From positions 1-47,668 of the forward strand of contig MFWB01000011.1 of assembly GCA_001787205.1 (NCBI GenBank): a stretch of 47,668 nucleotides of DNA. Reading direction: 5' to 3'. Every line of letters begins with the position of its first letter. Position 1 is the first letter of the stretch. Shown here in pieces: positions 1-9,800 of this stretch. This DNA is from Candidatus Nomurabacteria bacterium RIFOXYB1_FULL_39_16. Lineage in GTDB: Bacteria; Patescibacteriota; Minisyncoccia; Phycocordibacterales; UBA9973. Both the position numbers and the translations under genes were made by a program. The notes below the pieces were generated by a model, which had not been told where the DNA came from, ran no database searches, and was given only the letters and a program-made list of their open reading frames with translations.

Positions 1-915
<915 letters not shown>

Positions 916-1243
916 AGAAATTTAGAAATCACAACCCGCCTTTCGGCGGGACGCTCCTCCGTTTTTACGGAGTAAGCAAAGCCAAAATTTTAACAGAAAT
1001 ATTCTTTCACGACCGCTCGCTACTAAAATATTTTTTTGGCTTTTTTCTGTCTGCGACCGAAAAGACCCTAATTGTGCACCTTGCACCAAGGATAATTATC
1101 GCGACAGAGTTTCAATTTTCAAAGTGTCATTCCGTCCTGATTTTTCAAACAAAAAACCGCCTTTTGGGCGGGCCTTACAGACAAAAAGAAAGTCTGCTCT
1201 AACGCCGCCTTCTTAAACTGTTTCTTGTAATTATCATACTGAT
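916..1243 (-). promoter_or_regulatory. Leader region of the 23S rRNA gene
   Basis: This 330-nt stretch has no gene. Read on the minus strand it holds a short transcript start region, an attenuator-like hairpin (1151-1172), an AT-rich segment that can pair AGCCAAAA with TTTTGGCT (about 985-1045), and two compact hairpins just before the mature rRNA: CTCCG/CGGAG and CCCGCC/GGCGGG (about 935-975). The last two have no T-run, so they are more likely processing stems than terminators. I see no tRNA in it. Confidence 0.55.
1151..1172 (-). terminator. Attenuator-like hairpin in the 23S leader
   Basis: On the minus strand CCGCC-CAAAA-GGCGG is followed by six T residues, the form of an intrinsic terminator. 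It lies about 80-90 nt after the predicted transcription start and before the rRNA. An upstream GGCGG at about 1203-1209 could pair with the CCGCC arm and prevent the terminator, so the leader could switch. Alternatively it ends a roughly 90-nt small RNA. Neither reading is proven. Confidence 0.6.
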
Positions 1244-1249
1244 TAAAGG

Positions 1250-1278
1250 AGTATAATCTATAACAAAAAAGATGTCAA
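1250..1278 (-). promoter_or_regulatory. Strong sigma-70-type promoter for the 23S leader
   Basis: The minus strand shows TTGACA (1273-1278), a 17-nt spacer, and TATACT (1250-1255). This is close to the ideal vegetative promoter and the best match in the window. The -35 box lies inside the hairpin of the bidirectional terminator at 1265-1294. This supports transcription of 23S from its own promoter. Confidence 0.8.
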
Positions 1279-1294
1279 TGGGGACATCTTTTTT
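1265..1294. terminator. Bidirectional terminator after the surface gene at 1322-3040
   Basis: A 12-bp inverted repeat (AAAAAAGATGTC with its complement) around a 6-nt loop gives a hairpin with T-runs on both strands. It ends the minus-strand gene that stops at 1322 and also contains the -35 box of the 23S promoter. Confidence 0.8.
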
Positions 1295-1321
1295 GGGTTA
1301 TAACTGATATTTTGTCTTTAA

Positions 1322-3040
1322 TTAATTAGCAACTTCCAGAGCTGAAATGGATTTGGGCCCTACTACCCCATCAGCCTTTAATCCAGCATTGGCTTGAAAA
1401 GCCTTAACAGCAATAAGAGTTCTCGGACCAAATTTACCATCAGAAATTAAACCTATGCGAGATTGTAGACAGGACACATCTGCACCGGATGAACCTAGTC
1501 TCAATGTACTAGTTATAGTACAGGTAGTTATTGGAGTGATTGTTGTTTTTCCATTACAAAGTTCACCAGTTGTCGAGCTATATCCATAAACTGATGTACA
1601 ACCTGAAGGAAGAGTTTCTAACCGACAAGATTTTCCATCATAAGCGCTGTATCCTTGCGTTGAAGTACAACCACAACGGAAACCAGTTGTTGAATCAAAT
1701 CCGTTTTTGCAAACTGGAGTAGGTGTTGTGGTCGGAGCACAAGAGTTTCCATCATAAGAACTGTAGCCTGAGGTTGACGTACATCCACAACGAAAACCAG
1801 TGTTTACATCATAACCATTTTTACAATCAAAAGTAGGAGGTGTGATGGTTGGTGTTCCAGAAATAATACTAAATGCTGCGTTGCTTGAATCACAATTAGC
1901 TGTACCTGTCTGGCAAACTTTAATCTTATACTTACCTGCAGGAACTTCAAAAGCTGAAGAATCTTGGCTATTTCCAGACCAATTTGGAATTGTCCAATTA
2001 TATGAAGAACCTGATACATTTTTAGCGATTGTACGTGGTTGAAAATAAGGATACGTAGGACAACTATTAGTAGTACAAGGTGGTTGATATAGATTAAGAG
2101 TAACATCATAAGTCCTTGGAGCTGGTGAAACACAATATGCCCCAGGTGGACATGTTGGAAAGTCTATCTTGTCTTTCCATTTAATTATCTGAGTTGTTCC
2201 CTTTACCCAAGCTTCTCCCCCATTTGGAGAAAGAACGGTAACGTTTGAAGTAACAGAATCGGAAATATTTACTGTAACAGTGTTAGATTTATGTGTTTTG
2301 CCATTTTGATATATTTCAACATAAAAGTAACTGGAACCACTAGTATTTGCAGGACCACAAGTCATTGTCCACACTGAATCGCTTGTGGAATTATTACTAC
2401 AAGAGTTTGCATTACCAAAATTCTGATCAAAGAAAAAGGCTCTACTGTATCCACGTCCTAAATTCTTGGGTTCACCAGATATCAAAAATGTACTTCCTGG
2501 ATTAACTGTAATATATTGTCCTGAAACCCCCTCGCTGGACGCAGTCAACATAATAGAGGGTTGAAGTGTTGTCACTTTCCCCACTTGCACATTCAGACTT
2601 GTTGAGGCGCTTTGCCCGTTATCATTTGTAACTATAAATGTTGGTGTATAGTCCCCAGCTTGTGAATAACTGTGAGTGAACGTCGCGGACTGTTGCATAA
2701 TTGGACGTTTTCCTGAACTTGAATCTAACAAAAGAGACGCGTATATTTCATCTCCCCAAACCACACCATATGATAGACTTCCTCCATTTCTATCATAAGC
2801 TTTTACTGTCCAAGTTCCTGTTCCGTTGACATCTAAATATTGTGGTCCAGAAACTCCAGAAATAACCGGAGACTGGTAGTCTGGTGGCATTGTTGTTGTG
2901 CCACAAGGCTCACCCGTTGTTGCACTGTAATTAGTAGTAGAGCTACAACCAGCCACAATTGCCTCCACAGAATCAGTGTTAAAAATAAACAAACCAAGAA
3001 CAAACAGAAGAGCAAACAGACCAAATTTGTATTTTTTCAT
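1322..3040 (-). CDS. Secreted surface protein with PKD-like domain, cysteine loops and C-terminal PGBD
   Basis: The 572-residue protein begins MKKYKFGLFALLF, a signal peptide or membrane anchor. A longer frame opens at 3091, but the promoter lies inside that extension, so 3040 is chosen. After the signal come a short cysteine loop (GCSSTTNYSATTGEPC), a PKD/Ig-like domain with a GDYTPTFIV motif, a second Ig-like region starting VLSPNGGEAW (like the Kre9/KNH Ig-like family), and three or four more cysteine loops of the form C-x4-GY-x3-TG-x2-C. The last 65 or so residues are a peptidoglycan-binding domain with DGKFGPRT and ADGVVGPKS. It probably displays Ig-like modules on the cell wall. The ligand is unknown. 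Confidence 0.8.
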   Translation of the reverse strand: MKKYKFGLFALLFVLGLFIFNTDSVEAIVAGCSSTTNYSATTGEPCGTTTMPPDYQSPVISGVSGPQYLDVNGTGTWTVKAYDRNGGSLSYGVVWGDEIYASLLLDSSSGKRPIMQQSATFTHSYSQAGDYTPTFIVTNDNGQSASTSLNVQVGKVTTLQPSIMLTASSEGVSGQYITVNPGSTFLISGEPKNLGRGYSRAFFFDQNFGNANSCSNNSTSDSVWTMTCGPANTSGSSYFYVEIYQNGKTHKSNTVTVNISDSVTSNVTVLSPNGGEAWVKGTTQIIKWKDKIDFPTCPPGAYCVSPAPRTYDVTLNLYQPPCTTNSCPTYPYFQPRTIAKNVSGSSYNWTIPNWSGNSQDSSAFEVPAGKYKIKVCQTGTANCDSSNAAFSIISGTPTITPPTFDCKNGYDVNTGFRCGCTSTSGYSSYDGNSCAPTTTPTPVCKNGFDSTTGFRCGCTSTQGYSAYDGKSCRLETLPSGCTSVYGYSSTTGELCNGKTTITPITTCTITSTLRLGSSGADVSCLQSRIGLISDGKFGPRTLIAVKAFQANAGLKADGVVGPKSISALEVAN

Positions 3041-3049
3041 AATATTTAA

Positions 3050-3077
3050 AATATACCACTTTTTTAAAATATGTAAA
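3050..3077 (-). promoter_or_regulatory. Promoter of the surface gene at 3040
   Basis: The minus strand has TTTACA (3072-3077), 16 nt, and TATATT (3050-3055), with the -10 box 9 nt before ATG. Transcription would start within about 3 nt of the start codon. Confidence 0.6.
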
Positions 3078-3102
3078 TACCACAAAACCATACTTTTTTA
3101 AG

Positions 3103-4005
3103 CTAGCTTTGCGCCCAACCGACGAACTTGAAAGTCTTTAGCATTTCTTCAATTTTCGCTGCATTCGGTCCGCTAAATTGATAACCCACATTCCCCTGTC
3201 TAAACCAGTAAAAAGTAACTCCGCTATAAGTGTATACATTAAATGTGGTCTCGCCAATTTTTATACTTTTTATATATGTGTAATTTGGAAGATCATATTT
3301 TACCCACCAAGAAACATCTTTCACATAAGACAGCCCACCGGACGGTAAGGAGATACTAATGTAAGGTCCGCCTTCTGACTCTTCTTCGTGAGGAATATAT
3401 CCTGCGGGTAACTCAATCGTAAATCCGTGATTTTTGTAAGTATAAGTATTTTTGGTTGGTGGTGTTACAAAATAATCTTTCACAAAAACATTCTCCGGAA
3501 CTTTAGTTAATTCTTGGAAGCTGACTATCTCGTTATTTCTCATAAGGCTGACTGTATATGTGCTAATAGAATAAGATGCATCTCCATATTTCTTTACTAA
3601 ATTTTGCCAATCAACAAGGGGGAATTCTCCTTGATTTTTAAAAGTTTCTAAAATTTTAAATTGACCGTTGGTAAAATTCAGTACAGCCATACCCACGCTA
3701 TAACCATCTTCAAAACTTACAAACAAATTGTTATTTCCGATAAATTGAACACTGTAAGGGCTCAACCAAGCTGTCGTTCCTGGATGGGTTGGTCTAAAAG
3801 AAATAGAAGTTTGAATTATTTGCCAATTAGTTTTTAAGCTTGCTAAGATTTCTGTTTCAGTAATTACATTGTTTTGTGTCCCCGCATCAACCACATCAGG
3901 AGCTTCGGCTTTTTGATTTTTATAAATATACACACCGCCACCCACTAATAATAAAATTATTATTCCTAATAGTATGGGCACCACAAAACCATTATTTGTT
4001 TTCAT
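3103..4005 (-). CDS. Membrane-anchored hypothetical protein
   Basis: The protein has 300 residues. Residues 8-28 are one hydrophobic helix (VPILLGIIILLLVGGGVYIY), and the rest should face outside. Near residues 190-290 a fold with ITIELPAGY-like strands ends in a KTFKFV-like C-terminus. This resembles PsbP-like or lipoprotein-type modules common in CPR genomes, but I cannot name the family. It has its own promoter, with the -10 box 6 nt before ATG, and sits between two other surface-related genes. The function is unknown. Confidence 0.75.
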   Translation of the reverse strand: MKTNNGFVVPILLGIIILLLVGGGVYIYKNQKAEAPDVVDAGTQNNVITETEILASLKTNWQIIQTSISFRPTHPGTTAWLSPYSVQFIGNNNLFVSFEDGYSVGMAVLNFTNGQFKILETFKNQGEFPLVDWQNLVKKYGDASYSISTYTVSLMRNNEIVSFQELTKVPENVFVKDYFVTPPTKNTYTYKNHGFTIELPAGYIPHEEESEGGPYISISLPSGGLSYVKDVSWWVKYDLPNYTYIKSIKIGETTFNVYTYSGVTFYWFRQGNVGYQFSGPNAAKIEEMLKTFKFVGWAQS

Positions 4006-4011
4006 ATATCA

Positions 4012-4040
4012 AGCATACTACTTTTAAATCAGTTCGTTAA
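4012..4040 (-). promoter_or_regulatory. Promoter giving a leaderless mRNA for 3103-4005
   Basis: The minus strand has TTAACG (4035-4040), a 17-nt spacer, TATGCT (4012-4017) and then 6 nt to ATG. The predicted start point coincides with the start codon. Confidence 0.65.
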
Positions 4041-4043
4041 ATC

Positions 4044-4074
4044 AAAAAGCCCCCGACTAGGTCGGGGGCTTTTT
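4044..4074. terminator. Bidirectional intrinsic terminator
   Basis: AAAAAGCCCCCGAC and its complement form a 14-bp stem around TAG, with T-runs on both strands. It ends the minus-strand gene at 4108-4800. Confidence 0.9.
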
Positions 4075-4107
4075 GTATTCTGAGCGAGGACTACCCTCGC
4101 TCACTTG

Positions 4108-4800
4108 TTATCTTTGTGAAACTTCTTCACTCAATTTGGAGATAAATCGGGAAGCGTGGTCTTTACCACCCAAGCCGAAAGCCAAAGCGCCACCTAGGGC
4201 AACCATAGCGATGATTCCAGAGAAAAGAATACTCATATAATCACCGAGTCCGAGTTTACCGAGCGCGATGATGATAGCGAATACCCAGACAGCGTATTTA
4301 GCGATAGTGGAGAGCAGGTTTGCCGCTTTTAAATCTACTGCCTTTGCAGCAGCCAGCACAGTCTTGGATAAACCTTCAGAAACCACAGCAGCAATAATCA
4401 AAACAAAAGCAGCAATGATAACTTGAGGCAAGAATCCGAGAACGCTTTCTTCCAAGAAAGAGGAAACATCGGTTAAGCCAACCAAATTTAGAGAAGGAAG
4501 CAGGAAGACGATTATAACAAACCACCTTACTACCTGCCCTACAAAATATCCCGTGTTAAGATTTACTCCGGCTTTTCTGAAGAAGCCTTCCGCGCCGATA
4601 GACTTAAAAAGGTTGTCTATTTTTAAGCTGGAAAATACTTGTTCAATCGCTCTAGCGACCACAGAACCGAGCAACCAACCGATAAAAAAGAAAACGACTG
4701 CCATGAGAAGTCTCGGAGTAAACTGAACGAAACCCCACCATAAACTCTGCAATGATGAATTGAAAACATCACCCCAGGTAAGCCAAATGTTATTTACCAT
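4108..4800 (-). CDS. TM-helix (mechanosensitive channel-like) membrane protein
   Basis: The 230-residue protein has about five hydrophobic segments (roughly 28-50, 85-108, 122-145, 168-188, 193-213). It shows the pattern of the conserved TM-helix repeat family (PF05552), related to the membrane part of MscS-like channels: FFFIGWLLGSVVARAIE near the start and LGGALAFGLGGKDHASRFI near the end. The GG-ALAFGLGG stretch resembles the pore helix of small-conductance channels. The cytoplasmic beta domain of true MscS is missing. It probably acts in the inner membrane as a small channel or stress-linked protein. It is a single gene with a terminator behind it. Confidence 0.75.
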   Translation of the reverse strand: MVNNIWLTWGDVFNSSLQSLWWGFVQFTPRLLMAVVFFFIGWLLGSVVARAIEQVFSSLKIDNLFKSIGAEGFFRKAGVNLNTGYFVGQVVRWFVIIVFLLPSLNLVGLTDVSSFLEESVLGFLPQVIIAAFVLIIAAVVSEGLSKTVLAAAKAVDLKAANLLSTIAKYAVWVFAIIIALGKLGLGDYMSILFSGIIAMVALGGALAFGLGGKDHASRFISKLSEEVSQR

Positions 4801-4879
4801 AATAATTAATTATTAATACCAATAAAATACTTTGCTAAGTTTCGACCTTATTAAAGTTATGCTTATATTGTATCAGTTT

Positions 4880-5461
4880 TTAGGCTTTCTGTAAGACTTG
4901 TGTGGATAACTCTTTCGCCTGCAAGACTACCTCGTGCGGATAATCTAAAATATCTCGAACGAGTTTGTCGTACATATTTAATCTATATAGAAATTCTTTT
5001 GTTTCAAAAACAGCATAGACGAGCTCCATACCTATTTCAGCTTCTATTCTTTTTATCCCTTCTTCTATTTTTCCTCTTTTCATCTTATCACCCACAATCA
5101 AGAGATCCACCCTAGAATCATGATTCTTTATAAAAATACCGGAAGTTACAACGAGCTTCATACGCCCAACCTTTTTGAAATTATTTAAAATAGCTTGATT
5201 GCTAAGTGTATCCGAGCCCAGAAGCAAACCCTCAAATTCTTCACCATATTTGAATGCTGAATTATAAGACCAGTCCACCGTTCGTTTTTTAACAAAACCA
5301 ATAGAAGATAGTAAGCGAAGCTCCCGACGAGCAAGGTCAGGATTCACCCGACTTCTCTTTACTACATCTTTTGTCGTAAAACCTTTGCCACGGTTAAGCA
5401 GAAAAAGTCGCATGATTTTTACCCGAGCAGAACTACCTAAAATTTTTCCAAGAATTTCCAT
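4880..5461 (-). CDS. Winged-helix protein with nucleotidyltransferase-like C-terminal domain
   Basis: The protein has 193 residues. Residues 1-75 look like an ArsR/MarR-type winged helix (SSARVKIMRLFLLN, then RRELRLLSSIGFVKKR). Residues 85-160 resemble a minimal nucleotidyltransferase fold (VTSGIF, then SRVDLLIVGD). The usual GS-x-D-x-D metal motif is degraded to SRVD, with the first Asp missing, so catalysis is doubtful. Such HTH-NTase proteins are frequent in Parcubacteria and are probably regulators. A promoter with a 7-nt gap to ATG precedes it. Its targets are unknown. Confidence 0.75.
   Translation of the reverse strand: MEILGKILGSSARVKIMRLFLLNRGKGFTTKDVVKRSRVNPDLARRELRLLSSIGFVKKRTVDWSYNSAFKYGEEFEGLLLGSDTLSNQAILNNFKKVGRMKLVVTSGIFIKNHDSRVDLLIVGDKMKRGKIEEGIKRIEAEIGMELVYAVFETKEFLYRLNMYDKLVRDILDYPHEVVLQAKELSTQVLQKA
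4901..4909 (-). other. Perfect DnaA-box sequence inside a gene
   Basis: TTATCCACA on the minus strand, within the last codons of the 4880-5461 gene. It is listed because six perfect copies occur in this window; this one may be chance. Confidence 0.4.
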
Positions 5462-5468
5462 ATCATCC

Positions 5469-5496
5469 AGTATACTGCGTTTTTTATAAAAAACAA
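5469..5496 (-). promoter_or_regulatory. Promoter giving a leaderless mRNA for 4880-5461
   Basis: The minus strand has TTGTTT (5491-5496), 16 nt, TATACT (5469-5474) and then 7 nt to ATG. Confidence 0.65.
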
Positions 5497-5510
5497 CGTT
5501 TACCTAAACG

Positions 5511-5538
5511 AAAAACACCCCTTTTAGGGGGTGTTTTT
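5511..5538. terminator. Terminator of the rplJ-rplL operon
   Basis: AAAAACACCCC-TTTT-GGGGGTGTTTTT forms a stable hairpin with a T-run on each strand, about 100 nt after the rplL stop. Confidence 0.9.
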
Positions 5539-5543
5539 AAAGG

Positions 5544-5659
5544 TTATTTTAATTCAACGTTGGCCACACATAAATTCTTGCTAGAATTTTGCGCAGCCCC
5601 CGCCTCAGCGCCGACGCGCTTCCGGCCGAAAAGTTGAACCTATTTTAGTTCAACTTTTC
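5544..5659 (-). repeat. Direct duplication and 96-nt in-frame insertion at the end of rplL
   Basis: The last rplL codons through the stop (GTTGAACTAAAATAG, 5640-5654) recur almost unchanged as GTTGAATTAAAATAA (5544-5558), exactly 96 nt downstream and in the same frame. A 12-bp perfect stem (GAAAAGTTGAAC and its complement, 5628-5639 and 5648-5659) puts the present stop codon in its 8-nt loop. The simplest reading is an insertion that split off the old gene end, which still lies just before the operon terminator. Confidence 0.6.
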
Positions 5660-6008
5660 CACCAGCCTCTTCTATCTTCTTTTTAAGATCATCAGCTTCC
5701 GCCTTCTTCATTCCCTCTTTAAGGGTTGAAGGGGCAGCATCCACTAAGTCTTTTGCGTCTTTTAAGCCGAGGCCTAGAGCTTCTTTAACGACTTTCATCA
5801 CTGCGATTTTCTGTTCACCCGCAGAAGCTAGGACTACAGTAAATGCATCCTTCTCTTCAGCTGCTTCAGCTCCCGCTGCTGCGCCCGCTCCTACTGATGC
5901 GACTGCCGCTGCAGATACTCCGAACTTTTCCTCAATAGCCTTCACCAAGTCATTCAATTCCAAGACTGATGCGCTCTCGAGATCTTTCATAAATGAATCA
6001 AATTTCAT
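5640..6008 (-). CDS. rplL: Ribosomal protein bL12 (L7/L12)
   Basis: The 122-residue protein has the full bL12 plan. An N-terminal dimerisation helix region (residues 1-32) is followed by an Ala/Gly-rich hinge (about 33-52) and a C-terminal domain containing [21 protein letters not shown]-like residues that contact elongation factors. It forms the ribosomal stalk with bL10, encoded 26 nt upstream. No Shine-Dalgarno is seen before the ATG. The gene end appears remodelled by a 96-nt insertion that leaves the protein's normal GGKVELK ending intact. Confidence 0.97.
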   Translation of the reverse strand: MKFDSFMKDLESASVLELNDLVKAIEEKFGVSAAAVASVGAGAAAGAEAAEEKDAFTVVLASAGEQKIAVMKVVKEALGLGLKDAKDLVDAAPSTLKEGMKKAEADDLKKKIEEAGGKVELK

Positions 6009-6034
6009 AATTTTATTTTAATTAATTATTAATA

Positions 6035-6514
6035 TTATTTTTTCTTCGACACTTCGTTTACTGCAATAGCCAGACGCTGGATAGGACTCTTGAGCAAGAA
6101 CGCAATCTTGGAAAGCAATACTTCCCTGCTTGGTATCGTTGCCAGCTCCATCATATAAGCGCTGTCTACAAATTTCCCATCAAAAATTCCACCGAGGATG
6201 TTCAACATTCCTTTATGGGTCTTTTGAAAGTTATATACTTCACGTGGTGAAGAAATAGCGTCCGCAGAATACGCAATGGCAACTTCTCCTCCAAGCTCTG
6301 GGACAACTCCTTCCGCTTTTCCTTCAAGGGCTCGCTTCAGAAGAGTCTTCCTTCCTACTTTATAGCTCACTCCTTGTTCTCTCAAGCTACTTCGAAGTTT
6401 TGTCTCATCACTCACTTTTAATCCATGGAAATTCACAAAGACTAAAGATTCGGAGTTTTTTATTGCTCCTTCCAGGTCCTTGATCATTTCTTCTTTTCTT
6501 GATTTTTGTAACAT
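6035..6514 (-). CDS. rplJ: Ribosomal protein uL10
   Basis: The 159-residue protein matches uL10. It has the N-terminal rRNA-binding domain (VFVNFHGLKVSDETKLR, then YKVGRKTLLKRAL), and the C-terminal helix that carries bL12 dimers is short. It anchors the stalk to 23S rRNA. It is the first gene of a two-gene rplJ-rplL operon. The usual rplK-rplA neighbours are not next to it, since the gene upstream is the small membrane protein at 6657. A 5' leader of about 120 nt with an attenuator-like hairpin fits autoregulation. Confidence 0.97.
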   Translation of the reverse strand: MLQKSRKEEMIKDLEGAIKNSESLVFVNFHGLKVSDETKLRSSLREQGVSYKVGRKTLLKRALEGKAEGVVPELGGEVAIAYSADAISSPREVYNFQKTHKGMLNILGGIFDGKFVDSAYMMELATIPSREVLLSKIAFLLKSPIQRLAIAVNEVSKKK

Positions 6515-6667
6515 ATATTTTTGTTTTTTATCTTAAACGACAAAAACGGCTTTCGCCGCAAGTTTTCCTCCGTCAAATGACAGAATATCGACCCACTAAA
6601 TAGGACTTAATGTTTGCCTACTTTCTCTGCGGTAAATACAATATAGCACAAATGCCCTATTTTGCAA
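6515..6667 (-). promoter_or_regulatory. Promoter and putative uL10-type leader of rplJL
   Basis: A promoter reads TTGCAA (6662-6667), 16 nt, TATATT (6640-6645). The leader then has CCGCAGAGAAAGTAGG, a later CCTAT that can pair with it, and a small hairpin CGGC-GAAA-GCCG followed by TTTTTG (6541-6559) just before the gene. Binding of uL10 to such a leader, with transcription attenuation, is known in other bacteria. Here the match to the Rfam L10 leader is by eye only. Confidence 0.5.
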
Positions 6668-6800
6668 ATCCTATCTTATTGTTCAGTGTTTCCATAAACT
6701 CCCCTCCGCCGTCAAAATACATCACCAAATAAACCCCCACCAGCCCGAAAATCACTATTATTGTAAATATAAACAAAGTCTTAAAAAAATGTTTGACCAT
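6657..6800 (-). CDS. Small membrane protein (47 residues)
   Basis: The frame MVKHFFKTLFIFTIIV encodes one transmembrane helix (about residues 7-30) and a short soluble tail FMETLNNKIGFAK. The start at 6800 is preferred because TATACT (6808-6813) lies 7 nt before the ATG, matching the leaderless pattern of neighbouring genes. A longer frame upstream would overlap the previous gene. It lies 13 nt after the big hydrolase gene and before rplJ. No family is recognised. Confidence 0.55.
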   Translation of the reverse strand: MVKHFFKTLFIFTIIVIFGLVGVYLVMYFDGGGEFMETLNNKIGFAK

Positions 6801-6813
6801 TGTCTTTAGTATA

Positions 6814-9800
6814 TCAGACTTCCCCGACACCTGGTGTCGGGGTGGGGATAACAACTTCTTCAAGAGGGTCTGGGACAGGCGGAGGAATCTCCTCTGGAAT
6901 CTCCTCCGGAGTATCTGGAGTTTCAGGAGTTTCTTCCCCGACACCTGGTGTCGGGGTGGGGATAACTTCTGGCACTTCTTCTATCATGATCTCTTCTGGG
7001 ACATCTTCTATAATTTCTACCGTAATAGCGTACGGAGAAAGATAATCATTAAATTCACCACCAGCTAAATTTTTGAGATGCAATTTAATTTTATAAATAC
7101 CTTCTTGCAGGGTCGTCCCTTCGCCCGACAAGTTTCCATCCCAATTTTCGGAACAAGTGGTTTTGTTGTCGCAATCATCTCCGGGGTAAAAATATTTGTA
7201 GAGAGTTTCATCGTCTTCCTTTTCAATTTTAAGAGATACCCAATCCACTTCCTCGTCCGCGATGAAATTAATAGAAACAGGTTCAGTCAACGGATTGGTC
7301 GTAATGTCGCCCACTACTCCATTAAATGTATATTCCGTAATTGTCGGCGCAGTGCCGAGTTCGGGCTCTGGATCAACGACGACTGATTCATCTACAATAT
7401 ACACCGTTCCTGCTTCACTTACTCCTCCGTACCCACTCCAACCATTAGCGGTACTTTGCCCAGAAAAAGAAGAAGTTTTAGAATAGAGAGCTATTCTTCC
7501 TCCGCCACCAGGGCCATAACACACGTCAGGACAATACGACCCCCCTCCATCCACTTTGAATTTTCCTACGCCTTCTAAAGTTTCAGTTGTTATAAATATA
7601 CTCCCACCACTTGAAGTATTGTCGCCAATGGCGGAAATTATTCCATCATTTACCAGGGTGTCTTCAACAATCATTCTAATAGCCCCTCCGCCAAAAGGAT
7701 GGTACCCTCCTCCTCCACTTCCGAATTGGGTAGGTTCTGTCTTGGAACCATATATTGATGATGCCACATTGCCACTACCCAATCCTCCGTGACTTGCTCC
7801 AGAATAATTGGCGGTCGGTGCTCCAGGTCCGGCGTTTAAACTGTAACCCTTGCCGTCCGCTAAAATAGACGAGCTTGAGTCAACAGTAATGTTTGGAATC
7901 TCCAAGAAAAGCGTTTTTTCTGGAATAATCGTAATTAGCGAGTTTTCAGTCAATTCGAGAGATTCGGCGTTAATTGTTTCTTCTCCAGAGAGAGTGAGGG
8001 TGGATTTTTCATCAATGATAATTTGCGCAATGTCTAAAACTTGGTCCTTAGCTAAAGCTAAAGAGGAATTGTCCTTGATGAGAATTTTATCTGCCGTGAC
8101 AGAAACGCCTTCTTCCGAAATTACTTTTGCGCCGTTTGAAATAAAAATATTATTAAAGGAAAATGGACCATCATCATTTCTGAATTGCCACGAAGAGTCT
8201 ACATAAAAATCATTCTCCGATTCATCAAATATACCGACGGTGCCATCTTGAGCACAAACTTGAGTCCAACCATCGTAACTTCCACATCCACCTTTTGCTT
8301 CTATCATTCCTTCAAAAGAAGAAGTTTCATAATATAGAGCAATCCTTCCTCCACCACCAGGACTCTTGAAAAAGCCGGTGAAAAAAAGCGCTCCACCGTT
8401 TGCATGCAGTGTGCCATTTCCCGCTATTTTTTTAGTTGATACATAAATACTTCCTCCGCTACTTGCGTTCCCTCCGGAAGCGGAAACTGTTCCGTTGTTG
8501 GTAAAGGTATCCGATACGATCAGCTGGATAGCCCCTCCTCCCCGATGCAACCAAGCTCCTCCACCACTACCCAAGTCAATTGGTCTTATTGCCGAACCAT
8601 AAGTAACTGCAGACAAAGGGTTACCAGTATGGTCACCATGGCTAGCACCAACGGTAGGGTCACTTGAAGTTCCGGGTCCTAAATTTTCTGGACCGTAACC
8701 CTTTTGATCTGCAGAAATAGATGCTCCTTCTGTAATGGTTAAATTAACAGCATTTATTTTTACTCCCTTGAAAGCATTAGTGGATTCCTGGTCTCCTTCT
8801 AGAGTTAAAATTGCGTTATTGGTTATCACTAAATTTTCATAATTATATTCGCCGGGAGCTAGAGTGGTATTCTCATCAATCGTAAAAGTATCCAATTGAA
8901 CAGGATCTTCTGGAACAGGTTCCTCGGGGTCTGATTCTTCTGGATCTGGCTCCTCTGGGTCTGGTTCCGCTGGATCGGGTTCCTCCGGGTCCGGATTTGA
9001 CACGACGGGGTCTTCTTCAGGGTCTTCTGTTTCTGGTTCCGGCTCTGGTTCCACTGGCTCCGGTTCTTCTACTTCTACTTCTGGTTCTGAAGTTGACGAC
9101 CCTCCTCCGCCACCACCGCCACTACTACGACGACGAGGCTTTTCACCAGAATCAGCTATTTCTTTGGTCTTCTCTTCTGTTGGCGCGTCTTCATCTAGAT
9201 TTTCATCCGAAACTGGCATTGGCACTGGTTTTATATTTTTAGGAACTTGTTCCTTAGGAATTTGTTCTTGTGGAGGAGCTACGTCATCCGATTCAGTATC
9301 ATCCGCTGAATTATTTTCATCTGTCGGCGGTAAATCTATGGCCAAGTCACCGCCCTCCGGCAAACTTTCTATGACATTGCCCATCAAAGCATTCCCTATC
9401 GCCATGCCCACGTTGTATGCGCCGACTATTATATCTCTTGCTAAAATTGCCGTCGGGTCTGCCACTGCTAACATTATTTTTAGTATTTTATGTCCCAAAG
9501 TAAGTTCTGGTGGAGAAATACAAGGTCCACTCTCTTCTTGTTCGTCATTTTCTTTGAGGTTGTTGAGCGCGGATTTAATATCTCTGACGATTCTGTCTCC
9601 TTCATATTTCAGGTAAACATTTGAAAAGCTGTGCCCGTTGCCATCAATATCTTGTGAAACTGGTATGTGAACATTCGGCGATAAAATTTTTATAAAACGA
9701 GCTACGCTGGTTGCGATGACGCTATCTGTGTCGGAAGTTAAATATTTTCCTCCGCCCGCAACCCTATTCGCGGGGGTAGCCACACCATACACGCCGATTG

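Noticed and set aside
935-975. Terminators directly before the 23S 5' end
   Set aside because: The two hairpins lack T-runs and lie immediately upstream of the mature rRNA, so processing stems are more likely.
6814-6816. UGA read as glycine or tryptophan (recoded CPR code)
   Set aside because: The frames here end sensibly at TGA (for example 6814 and 26808) and conserved proteins show no internal TGA, so the standard code fits.
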